64,000 bases of DNA from Microbacteriaceae bacterium VKM Ac-2854 (GTDB taxonomy: Bacteria; Actinomycetota; Actinomycetes; Actinomycetales; Microbacteriaceae), in NCBI GenBank assembly GCA_013205085.1, contig JABMLH010000010.1, forward strand, positions 1-64,000. Reading direction: 5' to 3'. This document shows positions 18,409 through 26,708 of this stretch, piece after piece. A model generated the notes under the pieces. It was given only the letters and a program-made list of their open reading frames with translations, was not told where the DNA came from and made no database searches. Within the stretch, counting starts at the first letter, position 1, and each line of letters opens with the position of its first letter. The position numbers and the translations under genes were made by a program.

Positions 18409-18443
18409 GAGATAGGGCGGGCGGGTGGGCGGGCGCGGGCGGG

Positions 18444-18809
18444 TCAGAGCACGTCGCTGCCCGCGTAGGTGCCGGCCTGCATCAGGGCGTCGGCGATGGC
18501 GATGGCGGCCTCGTCGAAGGCGTTCGCGGCGGGGAGGAGCGAGCCGGCGCCGGTGGCGGTGAGAGCGGGGTGGCGCAGCTGCGCCACGACGCGGTCGTCG
18601 TGCTGGGTGAAGATCACCTCGAAGGAGACGGGCGCGAACTGCTCGCCCGCCCAACTGTCCGGGCTCGCGGCCTCCGCGCTGCGCCGCGCGGCGACCGTGT
18701 GGTCCGCGACGCGCTCGAGGTCGAAGCCCTCGCGCTCGAGCGCTTCCAGCACCAGGCGTTCAGCGCTCGCGGCGTCGCCCTCGATCCGGATGTCGAATCC
18801 ATTCGTCAT
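18444..18809 (-). CDS. Conserved hypothetical protein
   Basis: A soluble, acidic protein of 121 residues with no signal peptide or helix. It starts MTNGFDIRIEGDAASAERLV and has a repeated Ala/Asp/Glu-rich helical character (ANAFDEAAIAIADALMQ at the end). I do not recognise a family. Strong ribosome-binding site AAGGGGG. Its gene lies directly downstream of the acyl-CoA ligase on the same strand (52 bp), so the two may be co-transcribed. Function unknown. Confidence 0.7.
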   Translation of the reverse strand: MTNGFDIRIEGDAASAERLVLEALEREGFDLERVADHTVAARRSAEAASPDSWAGEQFAPVSFEVIFTQHDDRVVAQLRHPALTATGAGSLLPAANAFDEAAIAIADALMQAGTYAGSDVL

Positions 18810-18825
18810 GTCGTGCCCCCTTCGT

Positions 18826-18870
18826 CGTGGATCTACTCGTCGTGGATCAACTCGCCGTGGATCAACTCGT
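18826..18870. repeat. Three tandem 15-bp repeats over a stop codon
   Basis: CGTGGATCWACTCGY is repeated at 18826, 18841 and 18856 with one or two differences. The last copy contains the stop codon (18862-18864) of the acyl-CoA ligase. Fifteen bases is five codons, so slippage here would not shift a frame but would move the stop. Confidence 0.85.
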
Positions 18871-20445
18871 GAACTGTGCGACCAGCTCCCGTTTCAACAC
18901 CTTGCCGCTCGGCCCGAGCGGCAACCCGGTGACGAACTCGATCCTGCGCGGGTACTTGTACGCGGCGAGGTGCTCGTTCGCGTAGGCGATCAGCTCCTCG
19001 GCGCTCGCGGATCCGCCCAGCACCACGGCGGCGATGATCTCCTGGCCGTGCGCGTCATCCGGCACCCCGAACACGGCGGCGTTCGCGACGGCGGGATGCC
19101 CGATCAGCACCTCTTCGACCTCGCGCGGATACACGTTGTAGCCGTTGCGGATGATCATGTCCTTGGTGCGGTCGACGATGCGGATGTAGTCCTCCGCGTC
19201 CTTCGTGCCGAGGTCGCCGGTGCGGAACCAGCCGTCGACCATCGCCTCGGCGGTGGCGTCGGGACGCCCGAGGTAGCCCTTCATCAGGTTGTGGCCGCGG
19301 ATGACGACCTCGCCGAGCGTGCCGCGCGGCAGCAGCTCGATCTGATCGACGAGTTCGGGCCGGGCGATCTCGACCTCGACGCCCCAGATCGGTGTGCCGA
19401 CCGTGCCGGGGCGTGGGGTGCGCCCGACATGATTGAAGGTGGCGACCGGGGAGGTCTCGGTGAGCCCGTAGCCCTCGTAGATCGGGACGCCGTACAGCTG
19501 CTCGAAGCGTTCCAACACGGCCAGAGGCAGCGCGGCTCCGCCCGAGACGGCGTAGCGCAGCGGCGGGCGCTCCTCCCGTTCTGCGGCGGCGGCCAGCAGC
19601 GCGACGTACATCGTGGGCACGCCCTCGAAGATCGTGCAGTCGTTGCGGATCATCGCCTCCAGGGCGGCCGCTCCGTCGAACCTGGGCACCAGCACCACCG
19701 TCGCCCCGACGCGGAAGGCGGTGTTCATCGCGCAGACCTGGCCGAAGGTGTGGAACAGCGGCAGGGCGCCGAGCACGACGTCTCCCGGTCGCATGTCGAA
19801 GGTGTTCATCAGCAGGATGTTCGACTGCTCGACGATCGCCAGGTGGCTGCCCTCCGCGCCCTTCGGTCGACCCGTTGTGCCGGAGGTGTACAGGATCGTC
19901 GCGGTGTCGAGCGGGTCGCACGGGCGGTAGGTGTCGATGGGCTGAGCATCCGCGGCGCGATCCTCCAGGCGGGAGAACGGCGACTCGGTGCCGTCCGGCA
20001 CCATCAGGCTGAAGACCTCCACGCCGGCGAGGTCAGCGCCCTGAGCGCCTTCGGCGAGCAGGGGCGCCGAACACAGCAGCAGCTTCGCGCCCGAATCCTG
20101 CAGCACGTACGCGATCTCGTCGTGCTTGAGCAGCGCGTGCACCGGCACCACGATCGCACCGAGCGAGAGCACCGCGAAGTAGCACCGCGGGAAGTCGGGC
20201 ACGTTGGGGATGAGGACGGCGACGCGATCGCCCGGACCGACCCCCGCCTCGCGCAGCGCTCCGGCGTAGCCGCGGGTCTGCTGCCAGAGGGTGGCGTAGT
20301 CGATGGCGCTCTCACCGACGATGAGCGCGGTCGCCTCCGGTGTTCGTGCGGCGCTCTCGGCGAGGATCGCAGCGACGGAGACGGTGCCGAATCCGCTCGC
20401 GGTGGCGACCGGCGCGGCGGCCGATCGGGGTGCGGTGATGCTCAT
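18862..20445 (-). CDS. AMP-forming acyl-CoA synthetase (fatty-acid-CoA ligase type)
   Basis: Activates a carboxylic acid with ATP and CoA through an acyl-adenylate. ANL-superfamily protein of 527 residues: P-loop-like YTSGTTGRPKGAEGS, EGYGLTETSP, GWFRTGDLG, and the C-terminal hinge and catalytic Lys in LPLGPSGKVLKREL. Most like long-chain-fatty-acid-CoA ligases; the chain length cannot be read from the sequence. ATG 20445 has a TGGAG ribosome-binding site. It may be followed in the same transcript by the small protein at 18444. Confidence 0.9.
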   Translation of the reverse strand: MSITAPRSAAAPVATASGFGTVSVAAILAESAARTPEATALIVGESAIDYATLWQQTRGYAGALREAGVGPGDRVAVLIPNVPDFPRCYFAVLSLGAIVVPVHALLKHDEIAYVLQDSGAKLLLCSAPLLAEGAQGADLAGVEVFSLMVPDGTESPFSRLEDRAADAQPIDTYRPCDPLDTATILYTSGTTGRPKGAEGSHLAIVEQSNILLMNTFDMRPGDVVLGALPLFHTFGQVCAMNTAFRVGATVVLVPRFDGAAALEAMIRNDCTIFEGVPTMYVALLAAAAEREERPPLRYAVSGGAALPLAVLERFEQLYGVPIYEGYGLTETSPVATFNHVGRTPRPGTVGTPIWGVEVEIARPELVDQIELLPRGTLGEVVIRGHNLMKGYLGRPDATAEAMVDGWFRTGDLGTKDAEDYIRIVDRTKDMIIRNGYNVYPREVEEVLIGHPAVANAAVFGVPDDAHGQEIIAAVVLGGSASAEELIAYANEHLAAYKYPRRIEFVTGLPLGPSGKVLKRELVAQFTS

Positions 20446-20528
20446 GGTGCTCCAGTCGACGGTGACTGCAGGGCGGCGCGCCCCGGGGAGGTCACGCTAC
20501 GCCCCTGGTGGGCGGTGCGGCAAGGGAT

Positions 20529-20813
20529 TCAGCGCGGTCGCGGCGGATCCTCGGTCAGCAGGATGTTGGTACGCGCGGGCGCCCGCGGCTCCAGATGCCG
20601 AACGACGAAGGCGCCCGCGACGAAGGCGATGCCGAGGCCGAACAGCAGCCGGTTCACCGCCGGCAGCGTCGCGAACAGGTAGTCGAGCATCGACGAACCG
20701 GCGACCTGCGCCTGGTAGAGCAGATTCGGGTAGACGATGCCGAACACGATCGATGCGACGATCGAACCGACACCCCACCAGAGCATCGCTCGAGCCGACA
20801 GTTTCGGAACCAT
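20529..20813 (-). CDS. Small two-helix membrane protein
   Basis: Product of 94 residues with two membrane segments (about 9-27 and 52-70), an external loop containing YPNLLYQAQVAGSSMLDY, and a Pro/Arg-rich tail. Strong ribosome-binding site AAGGGGG. I do not recognise the family; small proteins of this type are common and uncharacterised in Microbacteriaceae. Its position ahead of the acyl-CoA ligase on the same strand (83 bp) allows co-transcription. Confidence 0.7.
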   Translation of the reverse strand: MVPKLSARAMLWWGVGSIVASIVFGIVYPNLLYQAQVAGSSMLDYLFATLPAVNRLLFGLGIAFVAGAFVVRHLEPRAPARTNILLTEDPPRPR

Positions 20814-20882
20814 GGCGTTCCCCCTTCGCTCCCTCCAGCCTGGCGCGCGCCGGGTCGCACGGCTACGACTCCCAGCCGGATG

Positions 20883-21731
20883 TCAGGCGTGCCGGACCAC
20901 GACGAGCGGCCCCGCCATCGTGAGCGCCATGCTGTGGCTGACCGAACCCAGCAGCAGTCTCAGGAACGCGCCGCGGCCGTGGCTGCCGACCACAAGCAGG
21001 CTCGCCGTGCGCGAGACGGCGGCCAGCGCCTCCACGGTGGCGCCCCGCACGAGTCGACGCTCGACGATCAGGTCGGGGTGGCGCTCGCCGAGTCCGGTCA
21101 GCGACTCCGCGAAGACCAGCCGCTCATCCGCCTCGATCGCATCGATCGTCACCTTCTCGACCGGCACGGTGTCGGCCCAGGCACCCGGCAGCTGCCAGGC
21201 GTGCACGGCCAGCAGCGGCTCGCCGACGCGATCGGCCTCTGCGGCGGCGAATCGGATCGCCTCCAACGAGGCGGGGGAGCCGTCGACGCCCACGGCGACG
21301 CCGTGCCGACCCTCGTCGGCACCGGGCGGGATCAGGGCGACGGCGGAGTGCGAAGCCGCCGCCACGCGCACCGCGACCGGCGCGGTCACGGCGCCGCCGA
21401 TCCGGCTCAGGTGGTGCGCTCCGAGCACGAGCAGGCTGCCGGCCGGTGCGGCCTCGCTGAGCCGGTAGACCGGCTCGCCGTAGAGGATCCGCCCGGCGAC
21501 CGCGACCTCGGGGTGGGTGTCGCGGGCGCGCTGCGTGGCCTGTTCGAGCACCTGCCCCGCCACCTCGCGCACGGCGGTCTCGTCCATCAGCCCGACGCCG
21601 GTCCAGAGATCCTCGACGACGGTCACCAGCTCGACCGGGCGATGCCGGTCGGCCGCCCGTTCGAGCGCCCAGTCCAGGGCCACCAGGCTCTGGTCCGATC
21701 CGTCGACTCCGACCACGATCGTGTTCGTCAT
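20883..21731 (-). CDS. Universal stress protein, tandem UspA domains
   Basis: Two USP domains in 282 residues. Domain 1 (1-140) begins TIVVGVDGSDQS; domain 2 (145-282) begins VAVGVDGSPASLEA and keeps the ATP-binding motif VVGSHGRGAFLRLLLGSVS, so the second domain at least should bind ATP. Domain 1 has GAHHLSRIGG in that place, a weaker match. Such proteins aid survival in stress or hypoxia, by mechanisms that differ between species. Strong GAGGAGG ribosome-binding site at ATG 21731. Confidence 0.92.
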   Translation of the reverse strand: MTNTIVVGVDGSDQSLVALDWALERAADRHRPVELVTVVEDLWTGVGLMDETAVREVAGQVLEQATQRARDTHPEVAVAGRILYGEPVYRLSEAAPAGSLLVLGAHHLSRIGGAVTAPVAVRVAAASHSAVALIPPGADEGRHGVAVGVDGSPASLEAIRFAAAEADRVGEPLLAVHAWQLPGAWADTVPVEKVTIDAIEADERLVFAESLTGLGERHPDLIVERRLVRGATVEALAAVSRTASLLVVGSHGRGAFLRLLLGSVSHSMALTMAGPLVVVRHA

Positions 21732-21816
21732 GATGCCGCCTCCTCGTTGAAGCCACTACCGCTCATCCTGGCCTCGGGCGCGGCGGAGCGGACCGCGTCT
21801 CAGCAAACGCGCGGAA

Positions 21817-22584
21817 TCAGGAGCTGCGCCGCAGCCGCCGGAGGTAGAGCGTGCACGGCAGGGTGCGGATCCGCTGCGGCAGGACGCGGTAGAGCGCGAA
21901 CGTCGCCCCCATGGCGCGGTCGAAGCGGCGTTGCTGGCGGGCATCCCACCGGAAGCCGAAGGGCTCGCGCAGTTCGGGCGGCAGCAGCCCGGCGGTGACC
22001 AGGCGGATGTACGGCATCAGCGCGCGGACCCACCACGGCGATTCGCGCGCCGCGAGCAGGTCGCGCGCGACGCGGCGGGCGTCCGGGGTGACGCGGAGCG
22101 CGGCGAGCGAGCCGGCCCAGTACCGGTCGAAGGCGTCGCGGGTCTGCGGCCAGAGCTCGCCCGGCATCTGCAAGGAGGTGCCGACCTGCGCCTGGCGACG
22201 CTGGATCTCGTCGGCGTCCGCGTTGGAGAGGGCACCGAACGCGCCCTCGTAGAGTTCGAGCATCGACTGGTGGATGGTCGCGGCGACCCACCTCTGCAGC
22301 TCGGGGTCGAAGGCGCTGTAACCCGGACCGCGGACCGGCGCGTGCGCGCGGTTGACGATCCGCTGCACGGCCCGGCGGTCCGCATCCGTGCCGTACTCCA
22401 GCGCGTACAGGTACGTGAGCGTGCCGTGCAGGCGGCCGAGCGCTCGGTGGGCGAAGTCGGAGTGCTCGGCCACGCCGGCTCCCACAGCGGGATGCGCGAT
22501 CTGCAGCAGGATCGCGCGGCCACCGGCGACCAGGAAGATCGACTCGCGGCCGATGTCGCGGATGTCCCGGGCGGATGCGTGCAC
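21817..22584 (-). CDS. Oxygenase MpaB-like / DUF2236 protein
   Basis: Product of 255 residues. The family hallmarks are visible: GRESIFLVAGGRAILLQIAHPAVGAG near the N-terminus with the heme-ligand-type His, VAEHSDF, R..RT..Y...ALEYG, and ATIHQSMLELYE. DUF2236 proteins include latex-clearing oxygenase and the mycophenolic-acid enzyme MpaB, b-type heme proteins; most bacterial members are uncharacterised. GTG 22584 is chosen because a TACGCT box ends exactly 6 nt upstream, and the residues before it (longer frame to 22722) show no conservation-like pattern. Confidence 0.82.
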   Translation of the reverse strand: MHASARDIRDIGRESIFLVAGGRAILLQIAHPAVGAGVAEHSDFAHRALGRLHGTLTYLYALEYGTDADRRAVQRIVNRAHAPVRGPGYSAFDPELQRWVAATIHQSMLELYEGAFGALSNADADEIQRRQAQVGTSLQMPGELWPQTRDAFDRYWAGSLAALRVTPDARRVARDLLAARESPWWVRALMPYIRLVTAGLLPPELREPFGFRWDARQQRRFDRAMGATFALYRVLPQRIRTLPCTLYLRRLRRSS

Positions 22585-22590
22585 CCGGTA

Positions 22591-22596
22591 AGCGTA
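22591..22596 (-). promoter_or_regulatory. -10 box of a leaderless promoter (DUF2236 gene)
   Basis: TACGCT on the minus strand, 6 nt before GTG 22584. Confidence 0.55.
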
Positions 22597-22643
22597 GGCG
22601 GGTGGGACCCCCGGAGGCGTCCGGGTTTCTCGGGCGCGGAGAG

Positions 22644-22717
22644 TAGAGTTGACGCGGCCCGAGACGCGAGGTGCGTGTCCTCTTCCGCCTGCTGTCCCGA
22701 GCCGTTCATCGATGAAC
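22644..22717 (+). promoter_or_regulatory. sucCD promoter region with a 14-bp palindrome
   Basis: TAGAGT at 22644-22649 is a likely -10 box, giving a leader of about 100 nt before sucC. Within the leader, GTTCATCGATGAAC (22704-22717) is a perfect palindrome, a candidate regulator site or hairpin. No regulator is encoded nearby. Confidence 0.45.
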
Positions 22718-22754
22718 ACCAATAAGCGCGCGTGGCGCGGAATGGGAAAACAGC

Positions 22755-23924
22755 GTGGATCTATTCGAATACCAGGCCCGTGATCTGTTCGAGTCGTACG
22801 GAGTCCCCGTGCTGCCCGGCATCGTCGCCGATACTCCGGAGGAGGCTCGCGCCGCCGCCGAGAAGCTGGGCGGCGTGACGGTCGTCAAGGCTCAGGTGAA
22901 GATCGGCGGCCGCGGCAAGGCGGGCGGCGTGAAGGTCGCCAAGGACGCGGACGCTGCGGAAGAGGCGGCGAAGGCGATCCTCGGTCTCGACATCAAGGGC
23001 CACGTCGTCAAGCGCCTGATGATTGCGGGTGGCGCCCGGATCGCGCAGGAGTTCTACTTCTCCGTGCTGCTGGACCGGGCGAACCGCTCCTACCTCTCGC
23101 TCACCTCCTACGAGGGCGGCATGGAGATCGAGCAGCTCGCCGTCGAGCGCCCCGAGGCGCTGGCGCGCGTCGAGGTCGTTCCCGGCGAGGGCATCGACCT
23201 GGCCAAGGCGACCGAGATCGCGATCGCCGCGAAGTTCCCCGAGGAGCTCGTGCCCAAGGTCGCCCCGGTGATCGTGAAGCTGTACGAGGTCTACAAGGGC
23301 GAGGACGCGACGCTGGTCGAGGTCAACCCGCTGGTGCTCACCGAGGAGGGCGACATCGTCGCGCTCGACGGCAAGGTCTCGCTCGACGAGAACGCCGGCT
23401 TCCGGCACCCGAACCACGAGGCGCTCGAGGACAAGTCCGCGGCCGACCCGCTGGAGGCCAAGGCCAAGGAGAACGACCTCAACTACGTGAAGCTCGACGG
23501 CGAGGTCGGCATCATCGGCAACGGCGCGGGCCTCGTGATGTCGACCCTCGACGTGGTCGCCTACGCGGGGGAGAAGCACCAGGGCGTCAAGCCGGCGAAC
23601 TTCCTCGACATCGGTGGCGGAGCCTCCGCGACCGTGATGGCGAACGGACTCGACGTCATCCTCAACGACGAGCAGGTCAAGAGCGTGTTCGTGAACGTCT
23701 TCGGCGGCATCACCGCCTGCGACGCCGTCGCCAACGGCATCCTGCAGGCGCTGGAGATCCTCGGCGACACGGCGACCAAGCCGCTGGTCGTCCGCCTCGA
23801 CGGCAACAAGGTCGAAGAGGGCCGCGCGATCCTCGAGGCCGCCGCGAACCCGCTGATCACTCTGGCCGCCACCATGGACGAGGGCGCCGACAAGGCCGCC
23901 GAGCTCGCCGCCGCCGCTGCGTAA
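22755..23924 (+). CDS. sucC: Succinyl-CoA ligase (ADP-forming), beta subunit
   Basis: With SucD it converts succinyl-CoA to succinate while forming ATP in the TCA cycle. 389 residues, normal length. ATP-grasp domain with [19 protein letters not shown] at the start, [17 protein letters not shown] and [12 protein letters not shown]; the C-terminal CoA-ligase domain has [18 protein letters not shown] and VFGGIT.CD. GTG 22755 is preceded by GGGA. SucD starts 20 bp after the stop, so the pair is one operon. Confidence 0.97.
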   Translation: MDLFEYQARDLFESYGVPVLPGIVADTPEEARAAAEKLGGVTVVKAQVKIGGRGKAGGVKVAKDADAAEEAAKAILGLDIKGHVVKRLMIAGGARIAQEFYFSVLLDRANRSYLSLTSYEGGMEIEQLAVERPEALARVEVVPGEGIDLAKATEIAIAAKFPEELVPKVAPVIVKLYEVYKGEDATLVEVNPLVLTEEGDIVALDGKVSLDENAGFRHPNHEALEDKSAADPLEAKAKENDLNYVKLDGEVGIIGNGAGLVMSTLDVVAYAGEKHQGVKPANFLDIGGGASATVMANGLDVILNDEQVKSVFVNVFGGITACDAVANGILQALEILGDTATKPLVVRLDGNKVEEGRAILEAAANPLITLAATMDEGADKAAELAAAAA

Positions 23925-23944
23925 CGAAGGACTGTAGAACAACA

Positions 23945-24847
23945 ATGTCGATCTTCCTCAACAAGGATTCCAAGGTCATCGTCCAGGGCATCACCGGCGG
24001 CGAGGGCACCAAGCACACCGCGCTGATGCTGAAGGCGGGCACCAACATCGTCGGCGGCGTGAACGCGCGCAAGGCCGGCACCACCGTTTCGCACACCGCG
24101 GCCGACGGCTCCAGCATCGAGCTGCCCGTCTTCGGAACGGTCGCCGAGGCCATCGCGGCCACCGGCGCCGACGTCTCCATCGCCTTCGTGCCGCCGGCCT
24201 TCTCGAAGGACGCCGTCTTCGAGGCCATCGACGCCGAGATCGGCCTGCTCGTGGTGATCACCGAGGGCATTCCGGTGCAGGACAGCGCCGAGTTCTGGGC
24301 GCACGCGCAGTCGAAGGGCAACAAGACCCGCATCATCGGGCCGAACTGCCCGGGCATCATCACGCCGGGCGAGTCGCTCGTGGGCATCACCCCGGCGAAC
24401 ATCACCGGCAAGGGCCCGATCGGCCTCGTCTCGAAGTCGGGCACCCTGACCTACCAGATGATGTACGAGCTGCGCGACCTGGGCTTCTCCACCGCCATCG
24501 GCATCGGCGGCGACCCGATCATCGGCACCACGCACATCGACGCCCTCGCCGCGTTCGAGGCCGACCCCGAGACCAAGGCGATCGTGATGATCGGTGAGAT
24601 CGGCGGCGACGCCGAGGAGCGCGCGGCCGACTTCATCAAGGCCAACGTCACCAAGCCGGTCGTCGGCTACGTGGCCGGCTTCACGGCTCCCGAGGGCAAG
24701 ACCATGGGCCACGCCGGCGCCATCGTCTCGGGCTCCGCGGGCACCGCCCAGGCCAAGAAGGAGGCCCTCGAGGCCGCCGGCGTGAAGGTCGGCAAGACCC
24801 CCTCCGAGACCGCCGCACTGCTGCGCGAGGTGTACGCGAGCCTCTAG
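23945..24847 (+). CDS. sucD: Succinyl-CoA ligase (ADP-forming), alpha subunit
   Basis: 300 residues. CoA-binding Rossmann domain ([19 protein letters not shown], replacing the more usual GxTGxQG), [19 protein letters not shown], and the phosphorylated His256 in [10 protein letters not shown]. Partner of SucC directly upstream. ATG 23945 with an AAGGA somewhat far (about 13 nt) upstream, so translation may be partly coupled to sucC. The operon ends at the repeat element that begins 23 bp after the stop. Confidence 0.97.
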   Translation: MSIFLNKDSKVIVQGITGGEGTKHTALMLKAGTNIVGGVNARKAGTTVSHTAADGSSIELPVFGTVAEAIAATGADVSIAFVPPAFSKDAVFEAIDAEIGLLVVITEGIPVQDSAEFWAHAQSKGNKTRIIGPNCPGIITPGESLVGITPANITGKGPIGLVSKSGTLTYQMMYELRDLGFSTAIGIGGDPIIGTTHIDALAAFEADPETKAIVMIGEIGGDAEERAADFIKANVTKPVVGYVAGFTAPEGKTMGHAGAIVSGSAGTAQAKKEALEAAGVKVGKTPSETAALLREVYASL

Positions 24848-24870
24848 CCACTGGGCTCGTCTCGCGGGCT

Positions 24871-24996
24871 TCGCGAAATTTCGCGAGATTCGATGATGCG
24901 GACGAGATCGGCTGCCGCGGCGGCCGATCTCGTCCGCATCGGCGTATCTGGCGCGCGGGAAGCTGCCGAGACAGCGAATCTCGCGAAATTTCGCGA
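24871..24996. repeat. CGCGAAATTTCGCG element, complete reference copy
   Basis: Perfect 22-bp terminal inverted repeats (24871-24892, 24975-24996), each built on CGCGAAATTTCGCG, flank a perfect 18-bp hairpin (24895-24912 with 24923-24940; stem GGACGAGATCGGC) whose 10-nt loop contains CCGCGG. The right interior (24941-24974) is unstructured. It begins 23 bp after sucD and ends 27 bp before the next gene. Confidence 0.92.
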
Positions 24997-25011
24997 GGTG
25001 ACGCGGGCGGA

Positions 25012-25017
25012 TAGGGT
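25012..25017 (+). promoter_or_regulatory. -10 box of a leaderless promoter (LLM oxidoreductase)
   Basis: TAGGGT lies 6 nt before GTG 25024, just outside the repeat element. The element's right end would fall in the -35 region, so it may influence this promoter. Confidence 0.55.
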
Positions 25018-25023
25018 CGAGGG

Positions 25024-26061
25024 GTGCCCGCCGAACTCGGATTCCTGACCTTCGTTCCGTATCCAGCCGGGGCGGACTCCGCCGCCCGGAGTCTCCAGGA
25101 CGGCATCGAGCTGTTCGAGTTCGCAGAGCGACTCGGCTACGACACCGGCTGGGTGCGGGTGCGGCACTTCGAGACCTTCCTCTCGTCGCCGATGACCTTC
25201 TTCGCCGCCGTGTCCCAGCGCACCACGCGCATCCACCTCGGCACCGCGGTCATCGGCGCGCGCTACGAGTCACCCATCCGACTCGCGGAGGATGCGGCCA
25301 CCGTCGACCTGCTCAGCGGCGGGCGGCTCGAACTGGGACTGAGCGGTGGCTTCGCGCACCTCTCCGGTGTCTTCGACGGCGTCTTCGGCACGGCCGAGCA
25401 GGAGTTCTCCGCGGAGGCGCAGGAGCGCATCGCGCGCACCCGCGAGGCGCTCTCCGGCGCGACTCTCGGCATCGCGACCTCGGCGCTGATGTCCGTGCCG
25501 GTCGGCTCGCCGCTGGTGCTGCGCCCGCAGAGCCCGGGGCTCACCGAGCGGGTCTGGTACGGGCCGGGCACCGAGGCGTCCGCCGCGCGGGCGGGCACGT
25601 TGGGCATGGACATCCAAGTGTCGACGCTGAACACGGAGGAGACCGGCCTGTCCTTCGAGGAGCAGCAGCTGGCGCAGATCCGCGCGTACCGGGCGGCCTT
25701 CGCCGCGGCGCATCCGCAGCGCACTCCCCGCGTCGCCGCCGGGCGGATCGTGCTGCCCCTGCTCACTGCAGAGGACGAGGCGGCGCACCGCGGGTTCATC
25801 GACGGCTACAACGCACGGATGCTGCCCGACGGGCGGCCTCGCACGGCGGACCGCTCGATCGTGGCGGCGCCGATGCGGTTCAGCCCTCTCTACGTCGGAG
25901 AGCCCGAGCGCATCGTCGACGAACTCCTGGCGGACGTGGCGCTCGCCGAGGCGGATTCGTTCACGATCACGCTGCCGGCGGTCGGCGGTGTCGCCTCGCA
26001 TCGCCGCATTCTGGACGCGGTGGCCGACAAGATCGCACCGGCGCTGGGCTGGCACGGCTGA
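25024..26061 (+). CDS. Luciferase-like (LLM-class) flavin-dependent oxidoreductase
   Basis: A 345-residue bacterial-luciferase-fold monooxygenase, probably FMN- or F420-dependent. It has GFLTFVPYP near the start, TTRIHLGTAVIGARYESPIRLAEDAATVDLLSGGRLELGLSGG (the conserved LLM core), VWYGPGTEAS and the Arg/Pro-rich region before the C-terminal TLPAVGG. It resembles the CE1758/KPN-type putative luciferase-like monooxygenase subgroup, but the substrate is unknown. Leaderless GTG start. Convergent with ogt; a long hairpin begins 6 bp after its stop. Confidence 0.85.
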   Translation: MPAELGFLTFVPYPAGADSAARSLQDGIELFEFAERLGYDTGWVRVRHFETFLSSPMTFFAAVSQRTTRIHLGTAVIGARYESPIRLAEDAATVDLLSGGRLELGLSGGFAHLSGVFDGVFGTAEQEFSAEAQERIARTREALSGATLGIATSALMSVPVGSPLVLRPQSPGLTERVWYGPGTEASAARAGTLGMDIQVSTLNTEETGLSFEEQQLAQIRAYRAAFAAAHPQRTPRVAAGRIVLPLLTAEDEAAHRGFIDGYNARMLPDGRPRTADRSIVAAPMRFSPLYVGEPERIVDELLADVALAEADSFTITLPAVGGVASHRRILDAVADKIAPALGWHG

Positions 26062-26066
26062 GGTTG

Positions 26067-26184
26067 TGACCGAGGGCTGCTCGAAAGAGGAGCCACCCTT
26101 CGGCCTCCGCGGAACATCCGCGGAATTGCGCGGATTCGGTGGCGGCTGGGAGCGCTGCGATTGCTTTCGAGCAGCCCTCAGTCA
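26067..26184. repeat. Inverted repeat between convergent genes
   Basis: Two 21-nt arms (26067-26087, 26164-26184; CGAGGGCTGCTCGAAAG part) match at 20 positions and enclose 76 bp with repeated TCCGCGG motifs. It fills the whole gap between two stop codons. Confidence 0.85.
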
Positions 26185-26194
26185 CGCCTCCGCC

Positions 26195-26692
26195 TCAGAA
26201 CAGCCGCTCCGCCTTCGCCGTCGCGGGCTCCTCCAACTCCAGAAGGAACTTCTTACGCTCCAGCCCGCCCGCGAAGCCGGTGAGCGAGCCGTCGGCGCCG
26301 AGCACACGGTGGCACGGCACGATGATCGAGATCGGATTGTGTCCCACGGCCTGACCGACGCGCTGCGCCAGCGCCGGGTTGCCGAGTTCTCGCGCGATGA
26401 CCCCGTAGGAGGTCGTCGACCCGAAGGGGATCGCGCGCAGGATCGCCCAGACCTGCTGCGAGAAGGGATCACCCCGCGGAGCGAGCGGCAGATCGAAGTC
26501 GGTGCGCTCGCCGGCGAAGTACTCCGCAAGCTGCCGTGCGGTCTGGTCGAAGACCGCGTCCCCGCCGTCGTCTCCGATCGAATCGGCAGCGGGCGGGTAG
26601 CGATGACCAGGGAAATACAGCCCGGTCAACGCGGCGTCCTCGGCGACGAGCAGCAGCTCGCCCACCGGCGTCGGAATGCGGGTGTGGGTCAC
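26195..26692 (-). CDS. ogt: Methylated-DNA--[protein]-cysteine S-methyltransferase
   Basis: Suicide repair protein removing O6-alkyl groups from guanine. 165 residues. An N-terminal ribonuclease-like domain (to about 75) is followed by the DNA-binding domain: VWAILRAIPFGSTTSYGVIA, the RVGQAVGHNP helix and the active site IIVPCHRVLG with Cys127. GTG 26692 is leaderless-type (TAGAGT 6 nt upstream). A second, Cys-lacking relative is at 47166. Confidence 0.94.
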   Translation of the reverse strand: MTHTRIPTPVGELLLVAEDAALTGLYFPGHRYPPAADSIGDDGGDAVFDQTARQLAEYFAGERTDFDLPLAPRGDPFSQQVWAILRAIPFGSTTSYGVIARELGNPALAQRVGQAVGHNPISIIVPCHRVLGADGSLTGFAGGLERKKFLLELEEPATAKAERLF

Positions 26693-26698
26693 CCCGAC

Positions 26699-26704
26699 AC
26701 TCTA
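26699..26704 (-). promoter_or_regulatory. -10 box of a leaderless promoter (ogt)
   Basis: TAGAGT on the minus strand, 6 nt before GTG 26692, and inside the last bases upstream of the neighbouring stop codon region. Confidence 0.55.
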
Positions 26705-26708
26705 GAAC

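Noticed and set aside
18444-18809. Possible toxin-antitoxin component
   Set aside because: No partner of fitting size or family adjacent and no recognisable motif.
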